Assembly (NCBI RefSeq): GCF_029637605.1
Contig: NZ_CP121261.1
Coordinates: forward strand, 1,116,001 to 1,180,000
Reading direction: 5' to 3'
Length of the DNA stretch: 64,000 nt
Source: Achromobacter spanius
GTDB lineage: Bacteria; Pseudomonadota; Gammaproteobacteria; Burkholderiales; Burkholderiaceae_B
Part shown: piece by piece, positions 1-10,158 of the stretch
Layout: every line of letters begins with the position of its first letter
How positions within the stretch are numbered: position 1 is the first letter of the stretch
Program-made: the position numbers and the translations under genes
Notes under the pieces: model-generated
What the model was told of the DNA's origin: nothing
The model's input: only the letters and a program-made list of their open reading frames with translations
Databases searched by the model: none

Positions 1-3000
1 CTCACCACCATCGGCCAACAGCAGTTGGTCAGCGCTGACTCGGTATTGATCCAATCAGTGGCCGAACCGGTGCTGGACATCAAGCACGGGGTGGTGGCGT
101 CCACGGGCGGAACGGTCACCGGCACGACCGGCACCTGGTCCGGCGCGGGCACCACGGGCTCGGCCTTCACGGGTAGCGTCACGGACCTGGACGCGCTGGA
201 GGGCACGGTGGCGGGCATGGACGCGGGCGATATCCTGCGCCTGGCGACCGGCATCGAGAACAGCGGCGGTGGCGGCGCCTACGACGTGGCCACCACGCTG
301 CAATTGCCGCCTGGCCTGGATTTCCTGGGCGGCAGCCTGGCCGCCGCCAACCTGCGCTTGGCCCGGGGCGACGGCACGCTGCTGCAACTGAATGTGGACT
401 ACGCCGTTTCCGGCAACACCATCACCTTTCTGGACGCGGGCGGGCAGGCCACGCTGCTCGCCGGGCGCGCCGGCTCGGCGGCCGACCTTGCCGGGCAGAA
501 CGTCGTCATCATTACCTATGACACCGTCGCCAGCGCCACCGTCAACGCCAGCCAGAACCTGCAAAGCACCGCCATCCTGACCCGCTACGCCAGCGTCGAA
601 GGCGGCACCGACTTCACCCCCACCGACCTGACCGACACGGCCGACGCCGTGGTTGCCGCGCCCACCGTCTCCATCGGTTATGCCGGCGGCTCGCTGGACG
701 CGGGCGACTCCAACGCGCCCCACACGTCCGGCAGCAACCTGGTGGTGGGCGAGCGCATGCTCTACGACATCATCGTGACGCTGCCCGAAGGCGTCACGCA
801 GAACCTGCGCCTGGAAGACCTGATTCCCGCCGGCATGGGCCTGGACGCGAGCTTTGGCAACGGCGGCTATCAACTCATCACCACCACGGCCGGTAGCACC
901 GCGCTGACGGCGGACTTCGCCGGCACGGTGGCGGTGGCGTCCCTGACGGGCATTGGCGGCACGGCCGGTGTGGATGGCACGGACGTGCGTCTGAGCTTCA
1001 GCGCCAGCTCCGCCGCCGGCAACAACATCGCGGGCGACAACCGCTTTGTGATCCGCGTGGCCCTGGTGGCGCTGGACGTGTCGTCCAACCAGACGGGTGC
1101 GGTGCGCACGCACGACGCACAACTGGTCTACAGCGACCCCGACACCGACACCCCAAACGGCGCTACGCCGTCCGACCGCAATGTGGCCGCGCAGGGCACG
1201 CGGCCCTCGATCAACATTGTTGAGCCCACCTTGAACCTGACACAGTCTGCGGTCAGCTCAGGCTCGGCGGTGGGCGTGGACCGGGGCGATGTGCTGACCT
1301 ATACCGTCACCATCGGCAACGGCACGGCAGCCACCGACGTCGACGCCTTTGACGTGACCGTGCAAAACGTGTTGCCCTCTGAACTGTCCGGCGCACAGAT
1401 ACTGGGCGTCACGCTGTACGGCGGCGCCACCTTGACCGGCGGGGATTTCGTCATCGTCAACGGCGTGTTGCAAACCACCGATGGCGCCAAGCTTGATATT
1501 CCCAAGGGCGCGACGGTGGTGCTGCGCTTCTCGGGCACGCTGGATGCCACCACCGGCATCACCGGGTCTGTCGACAACCAGGTGAGCGTGCAGTGGACCA
1601 GCATGGACGGGGCCGCGGCGAACGAACGCACGGGCACGGGCGGCGTGAATGACTACGCCCTTACCAACACCTTGTCCGAGCGCGTGGCGGCGGACGCCAC
1701 CATCAGCCACGTGGGCGGGCTGGCGGATACGGCGGCCGGTTCCCCGTCCACCGCCGATCCGCAAGACGTGGCCGTGGGCGAGATCATCCACTACCGCGTG
1801 GCCTTCGTGGTGCCGGAAGGCACCGACCCGAACGCCGCCATCCGCGTGGTCTTGCCACAAGGCCTGACCTTCATGAACGACGGCTCCGCCACCTTGGCCT
1901 TCATTGCCGACGCGCTGGCCGGTGGCGGCTCTGGCATACAGACCGACCTGGCCGGGCTGATCGTGTCCGGCAACGCCTACCTGCAGGGCGGCTTCACGGA
2001 CGAAGCGCAAACCCTGCTGGCGCCGGACCTGTCCGGCGTGCGCGCGCAAGGTGTCATCAACCAGTCGAGCATCGACGTCACCGACCCGCGCGCAGTGATG
2101 CTGCAACTGGGCACGCTGGTCAATGGCAACAACGATGCGGACTTCGAAGTCGTGTATTTCGAATTCAACGTCCGCGTGGACAATGCGGCGGGCGTGGTGG
2201 CGGGCCAGCAGTTGGCGGTCAAGGCAGACTTCCTGAGCGGTGGCGAGGTGCGCACCAGCACGGATTCCGCGGTCGAGCGCGTGGTGGAACCCAAGATCGA
2301 CAATCTGGACAAGACGGTCACGGCATTCGATCCCGGCGTGGGCGGCGCGACCGGCCAGGCCACCTATGGCGTGTCGTTCAGCAATACCGGCAGCGCCACC
2401 GCCTACGACGTCAGGCTGACCGACACCTTGCCCGCGGGCGGGCAGAACCTGGCCGTGATCGGGCTCACCATCGATGGCACCACGTATGCGCCGGGCGGCT
2501 ATCCCGCCGGCGTCAGCGTCACGGTAACGGGCGGGCAGGTCACCGTCACGATGGACCAATTAGCGGCGGGCCAAACCGTCAGCCTGGCCTACACGGCCGA
2601 CTTGCCCAACAGCGTGCTGCTTGCCGACACCACGGCCTCGGTGTCCTACACCAGCCTGCCGGACAGCTTCCAGAGCTATGCCGGCACCAACGTGGGCACA
2701 GCCGGTTCCACGGGCGGCGAGCGCACCGGCGCAGGCGCCGCGCCCAACGTCTATCTGGACAGCGATGGCGCGGGCGTCAGCCTGGTCAGCGGCACCTTGT
2801 GGAACGATACCGACAGCGCCAGTTCCAGCGCGGCGCCGGACGGCCCTGGGCTGCAAGGCCAGGACGTGACCTTGACCTGGGGCGGGGCGGACAACGACCT
2901 GTCGACAGCGGCCGACAACCAAAGCTGGACCGTCACCACCGACGCCAACGGGTATTACTACTTTGGTGTTCTGGGTGCAGGCGTGTTCCGCATCGACGCC

Positions 3001-6000
3001 GCGCCCAGCATCACCTTGTCCACGCCGACCGGCGTCGTGGCGGCTCGGGTCGACAGCGACGGCGGTTCGCCCCTGGCGCAAGTGGTCGTGCAACTGGGCG
3101 ACCAGGGCACGGGCGCGGCCGGCAACATCGGTTATGTTGAACGCAACGACGGCCCCACCGTGGCGGCGCCGGCCACGCAGACCGTTGATGAAGACACCAC
3201 GCTGGCCATCTCGGGCCTGGGCATCACGGACCCCGATGCGGCTGGCGGCGTCATGCAGGTGCTGCTGTCGGTCGAGCACGGCGTGCTGAACCTGACGCTG
3301 GGCAGCGCCGTGGTGGTGGGCGGTGGCTTGAACGGCCGCACGGTGACGCTGCAAGGCAGCCAGGCCGCGCTGAACGCCGCGCTGGCCACGCTGCAATACA
3401 CGCCCGACGCCAACTACAACGGCAACGACACACTGACCATCCGCACCGATGACCTGGGCCAACGTGGCGACGCGGACGGTGACGGCATCCCGTTTGAACC
3501 CGTCGACGACAACCTCAGTGCCAGCGGTGCCACGGACATCACCATCAACGCCATCAACGATGCGCCGCTAGGGGTGAACGACAGCGCCACGGCCGTCGAA
3601 GCCGGCGGCACCGGCAATGGCACCCCCGGCGTCGACCCGCGCGGCAATGTGCTGAGCAATGATCGGGATGTCGACATCCAGACCAACGATGACAGGCTGA
3701 GCGTGACGCAGATCGGGCAGGGCGGCGCCACGCAGGCCGTGACGCCGGGCACGTCCGGCACGCTGGTCGGCCAGTACGGCACCCTGGTCATGAATGCGCA
3801 AGGCTCGTACGAATACGTGCTGGACAACGACAACCCGCTGGTGCAGCAGTTGCTGGCGTCCAGCGCGCCGCTATCCGAGTCGTTCACCTACAACCTGCGC
3901 GACGTGGCGGGGGCCGTCAGTTCGGCCACGCTGGTCATCACCATCCAGGGCGCCAACGACGCGCCGGTGGCGGACGCCGACGTTAGCCAGGCCACCGAAC
4001 AGGGCGGCACAAACAACGGCACGGCCGGCAGCGACGCGGTGGGCTCCGTGCTGGACAACGACACCGACGTGGACGCGGGCGATACCCGCACCGTCACCTT
4101 GTCGCGCCCGGTGTTGGCGGGCGGCTTTGGCGACATCGTGGCAGTGCCCGTGGGCAGCACGTCGGCCAATGGCGCGACCGTGACCGGCCGCTACGGCGTC
4201 TTGACGCTGGGCGCGGACGGCACCTACCGCTACGTGCTGAACAATGCCGACCCCACCGTGCAGGCGTTGAACGTGGGCCAGACGCTGACCGAAGTGTTCC
4301 AGTACGCCGCCACCGACGCGGGCGGCCTGGACGGCGTGGCCAGCATCATCATCACCATCAACGGCGCCAACGACAACCCGGTTGCCGTGGACAACGTCCA
4401 GGACGGCTACACCGCGCGCGTGGACACGGTCACCAATACCGTGATCGGCACGGCGCTGAACCCAAGCGGCAACGTCATCCTTGACCAGACCGACCCGGAC
4501 AGCGACGGCTCCGTGGACAGCGATATCGACAACGAGATATCGACAGCCATCGTCAGCCTGATCCGTGGCGAGAGCGGCACGGACCAAGCCGTGCCCACGG
4601 TGGGCGATCAGGCCATCGTGGGCCAGTACGGCACGCTCTACATCAGCCAGTCGGGCGAATACCGCTACGAGATCGACAGCCTGAACCCCGCGCTGATCGC
4701 CCTGGGACCGAACGCCACGGTGTCCGAGAACTTCATCTACACCTTGCAGGATGCCGTGGGCGGGCAGTCCAGCGCCACCTTGTCCATCGTCATCCATGGC
4801 GTACAGGACGCGCCCGTGGCCAAGACGGTGATTGGTGTCGCCGTTGAAAAGGGCGGCACCAGCAATGGCACCGCCGGGCAGGACGCCAGCGGCGATGTCA
4901 CGGTCAATGACATTGACCCGGACGGCGACACGCTGAACGTCATCAACGTGCGCACCGGACGCGAAGCCGGCTCTGGCGCGGGTGGCACCGTGGGTGACGC
5001 ACTTCAGGGGCTATACGGCACGCTGACGCTGAACGCCGACGGCTCGTACAACTACGTCGTGAACGACGCGGACCCCGCCGTGCAGGCCTTGCGCGCCGCC
5101 GGCAATACGCTCGTCGACTATTTCACGTACACCATCAACGACGGCGGCCTGAGCGACGCGGCCGAATTGCGCATCCGCATCCTGGGGCAAAACGACGCGC
5201 CGGACGCGGTTGACGAAACGGGCTTTGCCGTGGAAGCCGGCGGCACCGGCAATACCAGCGGCGGCCAGCCGGCCGTGGGCGACCTGCTGCAGAACGCGAC
5301 GGATGTGGACAGCCCCGCGTTCGGTGAAACGCTGACGGTGACCGGGGCCCGCACGGGCGGCGGTAACGCGGCGGTGCCTGATGGTGGCGGCACGGCGATC
5401 ACGGTGGTGGGCACCTACGGCACCTTGACCATCCTGCCCAACGGCCAATACGCCTATGTGGCGGACAACGCCAACCCCACGGTGCAGGCCCTGGCGCCGG
5501 GCGAAACCCTGGACGAGACCTTCACCTATCAGGTGACCGACGCGGGCGGCTTGTTCGACACCGCCTTGCTGACCATCACCATCCGTGGCGCCAACGACGC
5601 GCCCACGTCCGACAACGAAACCGCCGTAGCCATTGAAGCGGGCGGCACGGCCAACGGCACCGGCGCGGTCAACCCAAGCGGCAACCTGCTGGACGCGGGC
5701 GACACCGACCCCGACAACAACGACGTGCTGCAGATCGATGGCGTGCGCGCGGGCGGTGCGTCGGGCTCCGGCGCCATGGCCGCCACCGGCACCGATGTGG
5801 CCGGCCTGTTCGGCACCTTGCGCGTGGAAGCCGACGGCACCTATACCTACACCCTGAACAACGACCTGGACGCCGTCCAGCGCCTGCGCTTGGCCACAGA
5901 CACGCTGACCGATACCTTCACGTTCCGCGTTGCCGACACGGGCGGCCTCACCAGCGATTCCACGCTGACCATCACCATACGCGGCGCCAACGACGCGCCA

Positions 6001-8565
6001 GTCGCCAGGCCCGACACGGGTGCCGCCATCGAAGCCGGCGGCGTTGAAAACGGCACCGACGGCGCGCCGGCAAGCGGCAATGTATTGACCAACGACACGG
6101 ACGTGGACGCGGGGGACACCAAGCAGGTCAGCGCCGTGGTCAACAGCGCGTCGGCAGCGGGCGTGGTCGGCGGCAACACCGCCGGCCTGTACGGCACGCT
6201 GGTGCTGGGCGCCGATGGCGCCTACACCTATGTGGTCGACGACAGCCTGGCCGCCGTTCAGCAACTGCGCACCGGCCAGTCGCTGGACGACACCTTCACC
6301 TACACGGTGCGTGATGCGGGCGGGCTGACCAGCACCGCCACGCTGACCATCACCATCGCCGGCCGCTACGACACGCCCAAGGCGGTGAACGACACCGCCA
6401 CCGCAACGGCGGGTTCGTCGGTCAGCGCGCCCATCGACGCGACCGGCCTCGTGCTGGACAACGACGAAGACGTGGATGCCGGTGACACCAAGACGGTCAA
6501 CGGCGTGCGCGCCGGCACCGAACTTCCCGATGCGCCAATGATCGCCGTGGGCGGGCTGACGCGCATCGACGGCGCTTACGGCTGGCTGGAGATCGCGCCG
6601 GACGGCAGCTTCACGTATCACGCGGACGACACCAACGAGGCCGTGGCGGCGCTGGCGGCGGGCGAGCAATTGCTGGACCGCTTCACCTACCAGGTCGTGG
6701 ACAGCGGCGGCCTGACGGACCAGGCCGAGCTGACGATCACCGTGGTGGGCGTGAATGACCCACCCATCGCCGCGCCTATCATCACCGTGGCGATCGAGCA
6801 GGGGGATGAAGTGGGGCGCGTGGGCGGACGCAACCCCAGCGGCGACGTCACCTTGCGCGACACCGATGCCGAAGGGCGTCCCTTGACGGTCGTGGAGATA
6901 CGCACGGGCCTGGAAATCGGCACCGGCACGCCGGGCACGGTGGGCGTGCCGCTGCAAGGCCGGTACGGCACCTTGCTGCTGCAAGCCGACGGCACATTCC
7001 TCTATACGCTGGACAACAGCCTGCCCGAAGTCCAGGCGCTGCGCACCCTGCGCAACGTCTTGACCGATACCTTCACCTACACCATCGGCGACGACCAGGG
7101 CGCGCGCGACCAGGCGTCGATCGCCATTCTTATCGTGGGCCAGAACGACGCGCCGGTGGCCTTGCCCGACCATGCCGTCGCCATCGAGGCAGGTGGCCGC
7201 GACAACAGCGCACCGGGCTTGAACCCGGCCGGCAACGTGCTGGACAACGACACCGATGTGGACGCGGGCGATACGAAAGCCGTGACGGCGGTGCGGACAG
7301 GCACAGGCGCCGGCACGGGCACAAGCGGCGTCGTCGACGGCGTCACCGTCGGCCTGTTCGGCACCTTGACCTTGTCCGCCGATGGCAGCTACCGCTACGT
7401 GGTGGACAACGACAACGCCCAGGTCCAGGCGCTGCGCAACGCCAACGACACGCTGACCGAAGTTTTCACCTACACCATGCGGGACACGGCGGGCGCGATG
7501 GTGCAGGCCGAGCTCACCATCACCATCGTCGGCCGGGACGACACGCCCATGGCCCAGGACGACACGGCAAGCGTGAACGACATCGAAGGGCCGCCCGTCA
7601 CGCAGGGCAACGTGTTGGACAACGATGCCGACGTCGACGCGCAAGAGCAACTGACCGTGGTCGGCATCCGCACAGCGGGCGAGGGCGGCAGCGCCGTCAT
7701 CACCGGCGTGGTCGGCGAACGGCTGGCGGGGCGCTACGGCTTCCTGGTGCTGAATGCAGACGGTTCCTATACCTACGAGATCGACCTCACCAACCCCGCC
7801 GTCAACGCCGCCCGAGGCCAGGGCCCGTTGCTGCAAGACGTGTTCGTCTACACGGTGGGCGACCGCACCGGCCGCACGGACCAGGCGCTGCTGACCGTCA
7901 CCCTGGACATGGACGCGGTGTATGTCGCCAGCCCGAACCCGCACGGTTTGTTTGACGACACCTCCAGCCTGCGCCCGCTCAGCGATCTGTCGGTAGACCC
8001 GGTGGTCTTCGTCACGCCGGCCGTGCGTGATGCGCTGCACCTGCAACAGTGGCTGACCGCCGTGATACGCGGCGAACGTCCCGGCATGGTCTTGCCGCCC
8101 GTGGTCACGGCCGAATCCATCGGCGAAGGCTTGGGGCTGGACCCGTCTGTCATGCTGACGCCGACGATCCAGGCCTTGCAGTTGTTGTCGCGCTATGAAG
8201 ACGCGCGCCTGCAAGCGCGGCACGGGGTCATGTCGCTGACCGCCGACGGCTTGCTGCCCGATGTGTCGGTGTTCGCGCGCAAGGAAATCGAGCTGCAACG
8301 GCCCGCCGCCAAGCCGGCCGGGCAGGACAAGCCCGCGCCGCAAAAAGAGGCAGCGCCGCCGCAGCCGCAGCCGCAACCGGAAACACAGCCCCAACCGCAA
8401 CCGCAACCGCAATCGCAAGCCCCCGCGCAACCCGCCGAGGCCCGCGCGGTGCACCTGGCTTCCCTGGACCGGCCCGCCGCCACGTCCTTGGGCTCGTTCA
8501 GCCAACAGATCGACCGCCTTTCCATGCGCCGCAATTTTGGTGCCGCACCCACGCCAGAACGTTAA
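1..8565 (+). CDS. Giant VCBS-repeat surface/adhesin-like protein, 5' end outside window
   Basis: The reading frame is open from the first base, so the true start and any signal or retention module lie upstream; about 2854 residues are visible. The first third has DUF11-like beta-sandwich repeats (segments such as GDVLTYTVTIGNG and TGQATYGVSFSNTGSATAYD). Around residues 910-1010 is an SdrD-B-like segment, then a cadherin-like segment, then about eleven VCBS-type repeats with ANDAPVA-like and VLDNDTDVDAGD-like signatures. The last 230 residues are non-repetitive and include a Pro/Gln-rich tract. I see no RTX nonapeptides (GGxGxD) and no autotransporter barrel. The gene directly precedes a TolC-like protein, two HlyD-like adaptors and an M50-HlyD fusion, so it is probably their export substrate. 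The adhesion role is inferred from family and size. Confidence 0.85.
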   Translation, partial: LTTIGQQQLVSADSVLIQSVAEPVLDIKHGVVASTGGTVTGTTGTWSGAGTTGSAFTGSVTDLDALEGTVAGMDAGDILRLATGIENSGGGGAYDVATTLQLPPGLDFLGGSLAAANLRLARGDGTLLQLNVDYAVSGNTITFLDAGGQATLLAGRAGSAADLAGQNVVIITYDTVASATVNASQNLQSTAILTRYASVEGGTDFTPTDLTDTADAVVAAPTVSIGYAGGSLDAGDSNAPHTSGSNLVVGERMLYDIIVTLPEGVTQNLRLEDLIPAGMGLDASFGNGGYQLITTTAGSTALTADFAGTVAVASLTGIGGTAGVDGTDVRLSFSASSAAGNNIAGDNRFVIRVALVALDVSSNQTGAVRTHDAQLVYSDPDTDTPNGATPSDRNVAAQGTRPSINIVEPTLNLTQSAVSSGSAVGVDRGDVLTYTVTIGNGTAATDVDAFDVTVQNVLPSELSGAQILGVTLYGGATLTGGDFVIVNGVLQTTDGAKLDIPKGATVVLRFSGTLDATTGITGSVDNQVSVQWTSMDGAAANERTGTGGVNDYALTNTLSERVAADATISHVGGLADTAAGSPSTADPQDVAVGEIIHYRVAFVVPEGTDPNAAIRVVLPQGLTFMNDGSATLAFIADALAGGGSGIQTDLAGLIVSGNAYLQGGFTDEAQTLLAPDLSGVRAQGVINQSSIDVTDPRAVMLQLGTLVNGNNDADFEVVYFEFNVRVDNAAGVVAGQQLAVKADFLSGGEVRTSTDSAVERVVEPKIDNLDKTVTAFDPGVGGATGQATYGVSFSNTGSATAYDVRLTDTLPAGGQNLAVIGLTIDGTTYAPGGYPAGVSVTVTGGQVTVTMDQLAAGQTVSLAYTADLPNSVLLADTTASVSYTSLPDSFQSYAGTNVGTAGSTGGERTGAGAAPNVYLDSDGAGVSLVSGTLWNDTDSASSSAAPDGPGLQGQDVTLTWGGADNDLSTAADNQSWTVTTDANGYYYFGVLGAGVFRIDAAPSITLSTPTGVVAARVDSDGGSPLAQVVVQLGDQGTGAAGNIGYVERNDGPTVAAPATQTVDEDTTLAISGLGITDPDAAGGVMQVLLSVEHGVLNLTLGSAVVVGGGLNGRTVTLQGSQAALNAALATLQYTPDANYNGNDTLTIRTDDLGQRGDADGDGIPFEPVDDNLSASGATDITINAINDAPLGVNDSATAVEAGGTGNGTPGVDPRGNVLSNDRDVDIQTNDDRLSVTQIGQGGATQAVTPGTSGTLVGQYGTLVMNAQGSYEYVLDNDNPLVQQLLASSAPLSESFTYNLRDVAGAVSSATLVITIQGANDAPVADADVSQATEQGGTNNGTAGSDAVGSVLDNDTDVDAGDTRTVTLSRPVLAGGFGDIVAVPVGSTSANGATVTGRYGVLTLGADGTYRYVLNNADPTVQALNVGQTLTEVFQYAATDAGGLDGVASIIITINGANDNPVAVDNVQDGYTARVDTVTNTVIGTALNPSGNVILDQTDPDSDGSVDSDIDNEISTAIVSLIRGESGTDQAVPTVGDQAIVGQYGTLYISQSGEYRYEIDSLNPALIALGPNATVSENFIYTLQDAVGGQSSATLSIVIHGVQDAPVAKTVIGVAVEKGGTSNGTAGQDASGDVTVNDIDPDGDTLNVINVRTGREAGSGAGGTVGDALQGLYGTLTLNADGSYNYVVNDADPAVQALRAAGNTLVDYFTYTINDGGLSDAAELRIRILGQNDAPDAVDETGFAVEAGGTGNTSGGQPAVGDLLQNATDVDSPAFGETLTVTGARTGGGNAAVPDGGGTAITVVGTYGTLTILPNGQYAYVADNANPTVQALAPGETLDETFTYQVTDAGGLFDTALLTITIRGANDAPTSDNETAVAIEAGGTANGTGAVNPSGNLLDAGDTDPDNNDVLQIDGVRAGGASGSGAMAATGTDVAGLFGTLRVEADGTYTYTLNNDLDAVQRLRLATDTLTDTFTFRVADTGGLTSDSTLTITIRGANDAPVARPDTGAAIEAGGVENGTDGAPASGNVLTNDTDVDAGDTKQVSAVVNSASAAGVVGGNTAGLYGTLVLGADGAYTYVVDDSLAAVQQLRTGQSLDDTFTYTVRDAGGLTSTATLTITIAGRYDTPKAVNDTATATAGSSVSAPIDATGLVLDNDEDVDAGDTKTVNGVRAGTELPDAPMIAVGGLTRIDGAYGWLEIAPDGSFTYHADDTNEAVAALAAGEQLLDRFTYQVVDSGGLTDQAELTITVVGVNDPPIAAPIITVAIEQGDEVGRVGGRNPSGDVTLRDTDAEGRPLTVVEIRTGLEIGTGTPGTVGVPLQGRYGTLLLQADGTFLYTLDNSLPEVQALRTLRNVLTDTFTYTIGDDQGARDQASIAILIVGQNDAPVALPDHAVAIEAGGRDNSAPGLNPAGNVLDNDTDVDAGDTKAVTAVRTGTGAGTGTSGVVDGVTVGLFGTLTLSADGSYRYVVDNDNAQVQALRNANDTLTEVFTYTMRDTAGAMVQAELTITIVGRDDTPMAQDDTASVNDIEGPPVTQGNVLDNDADVDAQEQLTVVGIRTAGEGGSAVITGVVGERLAGRYGFLVLNADGSYTYEIDLTNPAVNAARGQGPLLQDVFVYTVGDRTGRTDQALLTVTLDMDAVYVASPNPHGLFDDTSSLRPLSDLSVDPVVFVTPAVRDALHLQQWLTAVIRGERPGMVLPPVVTAESIGEGLGLDPSVMLTPTIQALQLLSRYEDARLQARHGVMSLTADGLLPDVSVFARKEIELQRPAAKPAGQDKPAPQKEAAPPQPQPQPETQPQPQPQPQSQAPAQPAEARAVHLASLDRPAATSLGSFSQQIDRLSMRRNFGAAPTPER
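3550..7905 (+). repeat. Eleven tandem VCBS-type protein repeats
   Basis: Repeat units of roughly 380-430 bases begin at a GxNDAP-like motif near 3555, 3955, 4366, 4804, 5191, 5590, 5989, 6366, 6754, 7144 and 7537. Each unit contains an EAGGxxNGT-like segment, a VLxNDTDVDAGD-like segment, a GxYGTLxLxxDGxYxYxxDN segment and a DTFTYTxxDxxG segment. The units are diverged at DNA level, so they look like an old array rather than a recent expansion. Confidence 0.85.
8361..8420 (+). repeat. Pro/Gln-rich low-complexity tract in adhesin C-terminus
   Basis: Repeated CCGCAA/CCGCAG hexamers encode alternating Pro-Gln residues about 60 residues before the end of the giant protein. Such tracts often span periplasm or cell wall as stiff linkers (compare the Pro-rich part of TonB); that role here is inference. 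Confidence 0.8.
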
Positions 8566-8580
8566 TACGGAGCGAGCAGG

Positions 8581-10158
8581 ATGACAGTGAAGCGAAACCG
8601 GACTCATGCCGTTGTGCTTGCCACGGTGACCTGCTTTGGGCTGGCGGCGTGTTCGTCGCCGCAGGTGCCCAAGGGCTACACCAAGGATGAAGTGCGCCAG
8701 CGCGTGGAAGACGACCGGCGCATGATGTATGCGGACCAGGAGCCCATCAAGGGTCCCATCACCTTCTACGACGCGGCGGCGCGCGCGCTGAAATACAACC
8801 TGGACTATCGGCTCAAGCTGATGGAAACCGCGCTGTCGCGCAACCTGGTCGACGTGACCCGGCACGAGATGCTGCCCCGGCTGGTGGCGTCCGCGGGCTA
8901 CACGTCGCGCTCCAACGATTCGGGCGGCACCTCGGTGGGTATTGAAGACGGCGAAGTCAGCTTGCGGCCGTCGACGTCAGAACAGCGCTATCACCGCCTG
9001 GCCGACCTGGAGCTGACCTGGAGCACGCTGGATTTCTTTGTGGCCTACGAGCGCACCCAGCAAAAGGCGGACCAGGTGCTGATGGCCGAAGAGCGCCGCC
9101 GCAAGGTGGTGCAGAACGTCTTGCAGGACGTGCGCAACGCCTATTGGCGGGCCTTGGGCGCGCAGCGGCTGATCGCCTCCGTCGATACGCTGATGGTGCA
9201 GGTGCGCAGCGGCATCAAGTCGGCGCAGGAAGCCGAGAAGCGCGGCCTGTTGCCGCGCCAGCAGGCGCTGGCCTATCAGCGCGCGCTGCTGGACGCGGTG
9301 GGCCTGTTGTCCACGCGGCGGCAAGACCTGGAGTTGGCGCGCGCCGAGCTGGCGGCGCTGATGTCCTTGCCGCCCGGCACGGAATTCCAGGTGGCCGACG
9401 ACGTCGAGGAAAAGATCCCCGAGCCCAACTTCAACATCGAAGCGCTGGAGCGCCTGGCGCTGGAGAACCGCCCCGAGATCATGGAAGAGTGGTATCGCAA
9501 GCGCGTCACCGAAAACGACATCAAGATCGCCAAGGCGGAGCTGTGGCCCAACATCAGCTTCAGCGCGGGCACGCATTACGACTCCAACGACTATCTGTAC
9601 AACAACAGTTGGTCGTCGGTGGGGCTGCGGATTTCCTGGAACCTGCTCAACATCCTGAAGGCACCCGCGCTGGACGCGGCCGGCGAAAGCCAGAGCAAGG
9701 TGGCCGACCTGCGCCGGATGGCGCTGTCGATGGCGGTGCTGACCCAGTTGCGCGTGGCCGCGCAGCGCTATTACCTGGCGCGCGAACAACTGGAATTTGC
9801 CGACCAGAGCATGCAGGTGGATGGCCGGTTGCGTGACTACGCCAAGGCCAGCGCCAGCATTTCCGCCGATTCAAAGCTTGAATACATTCGGGCGGATGCG
9901 CGCTGGCTCTTGTCGCAGTACCAGCGCTATGCGGCCTATTCGGACGCCCAGGCCGCCTGGGGCCGTCTGTACAACTCCGTGGGCCTGGACGTGATGCCGG
10001 AAACCATCGCCAACCATGACCTGACCACGTTGGCGGCTCAAATCAAGACCACCATGCAAGGCTGGGAACGCACGGCGCTGCAGGCCCAGGCCCAAGCGCA
10101 AATTCCAACCCCGACCCAAACCTTGACCCAAACCCCAACCACGGGACCCGTCCAATGA
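8581..10158 (+). CDS. TolC/NodT-family outer membrane efflux lipoprotein
   Basis: This 525-residue protein is predicted to form the outer membrane channel of the adhesin export system. The N-terminus is a lipoprotein signal with lipobox LAAC and acylated Cys at residue 24. The rest has the alternating long helices and short strands of the OEP family, including the usual ALKYNLDYRLK-like helix near residue 60 and NRPEIMEEWYRKRV-like helix near residue 300. The tail is Gln/Pro/Thr-rich. It starts 15 bases after the adhesin stop, with GGAG upstream. Its stop overlaps the start of the following adaptor gene by four bases (ATGA), so the genes are coupled. Substrate specificity is inferred from this context. 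Confidence 0.85.
   Translation: MTVKRNRTHAVVLATVTCFGLAACSSPQVPKGYTKDEVRQRVEDDRRMMYADQEPIKGPITFYDAAARALKYNLDYRLKLMETALSRNLVDVTRHEMLPRLVASAGYTSRSNDSGGTSVGIEDGEVSLRPSTSEQRYHRLADLELTWSTLDFFVAYERTQQKADQVLMAEERRRKVVQNVLQDVRNAYWRALGAQRLIASVDTLMVQVRSGIKSAQEAEKRGLLPRQQALAYQRALLDAVGLLSTRRQDLELARAELAALMSLPPGTEFQVADDVEEKIPEPNFNIEALERLALENRPEIMEEWYRKRVTENDIKIAKAELWPNISFSAGTHYDSNDYLYNNSWSSVGLRISWNLLNILKAPALDAAGESQSKVADLRRMALSMAVLTQLRVAAQRYYLAREQLEFADQSMQVDGRLRDYAKASASISADSKLEYIRADARWLLSQYQRYAAYSDAQAAWGRLYNSVGLDVMPETIANHDLTTLAAQIKTTMQGWERTALQAQAQAQIPTPTQTLTQTPTTGPVQ

Noticed and set aside
3550..7905. CRISPR-like periodicity
   Set aside because: The 380-430 base periodicity is coding, in frame and VCBS-like; repeats are far too long and diverged.
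5011..8865. A 1284-codon open frame antisense to the giant repeat gene
   Set aside because: It mirrors the strongly biased codons of the plus-strand repeats, has low-complexity His/Arg/Gly/Val composition and no recognisable domain or start site.
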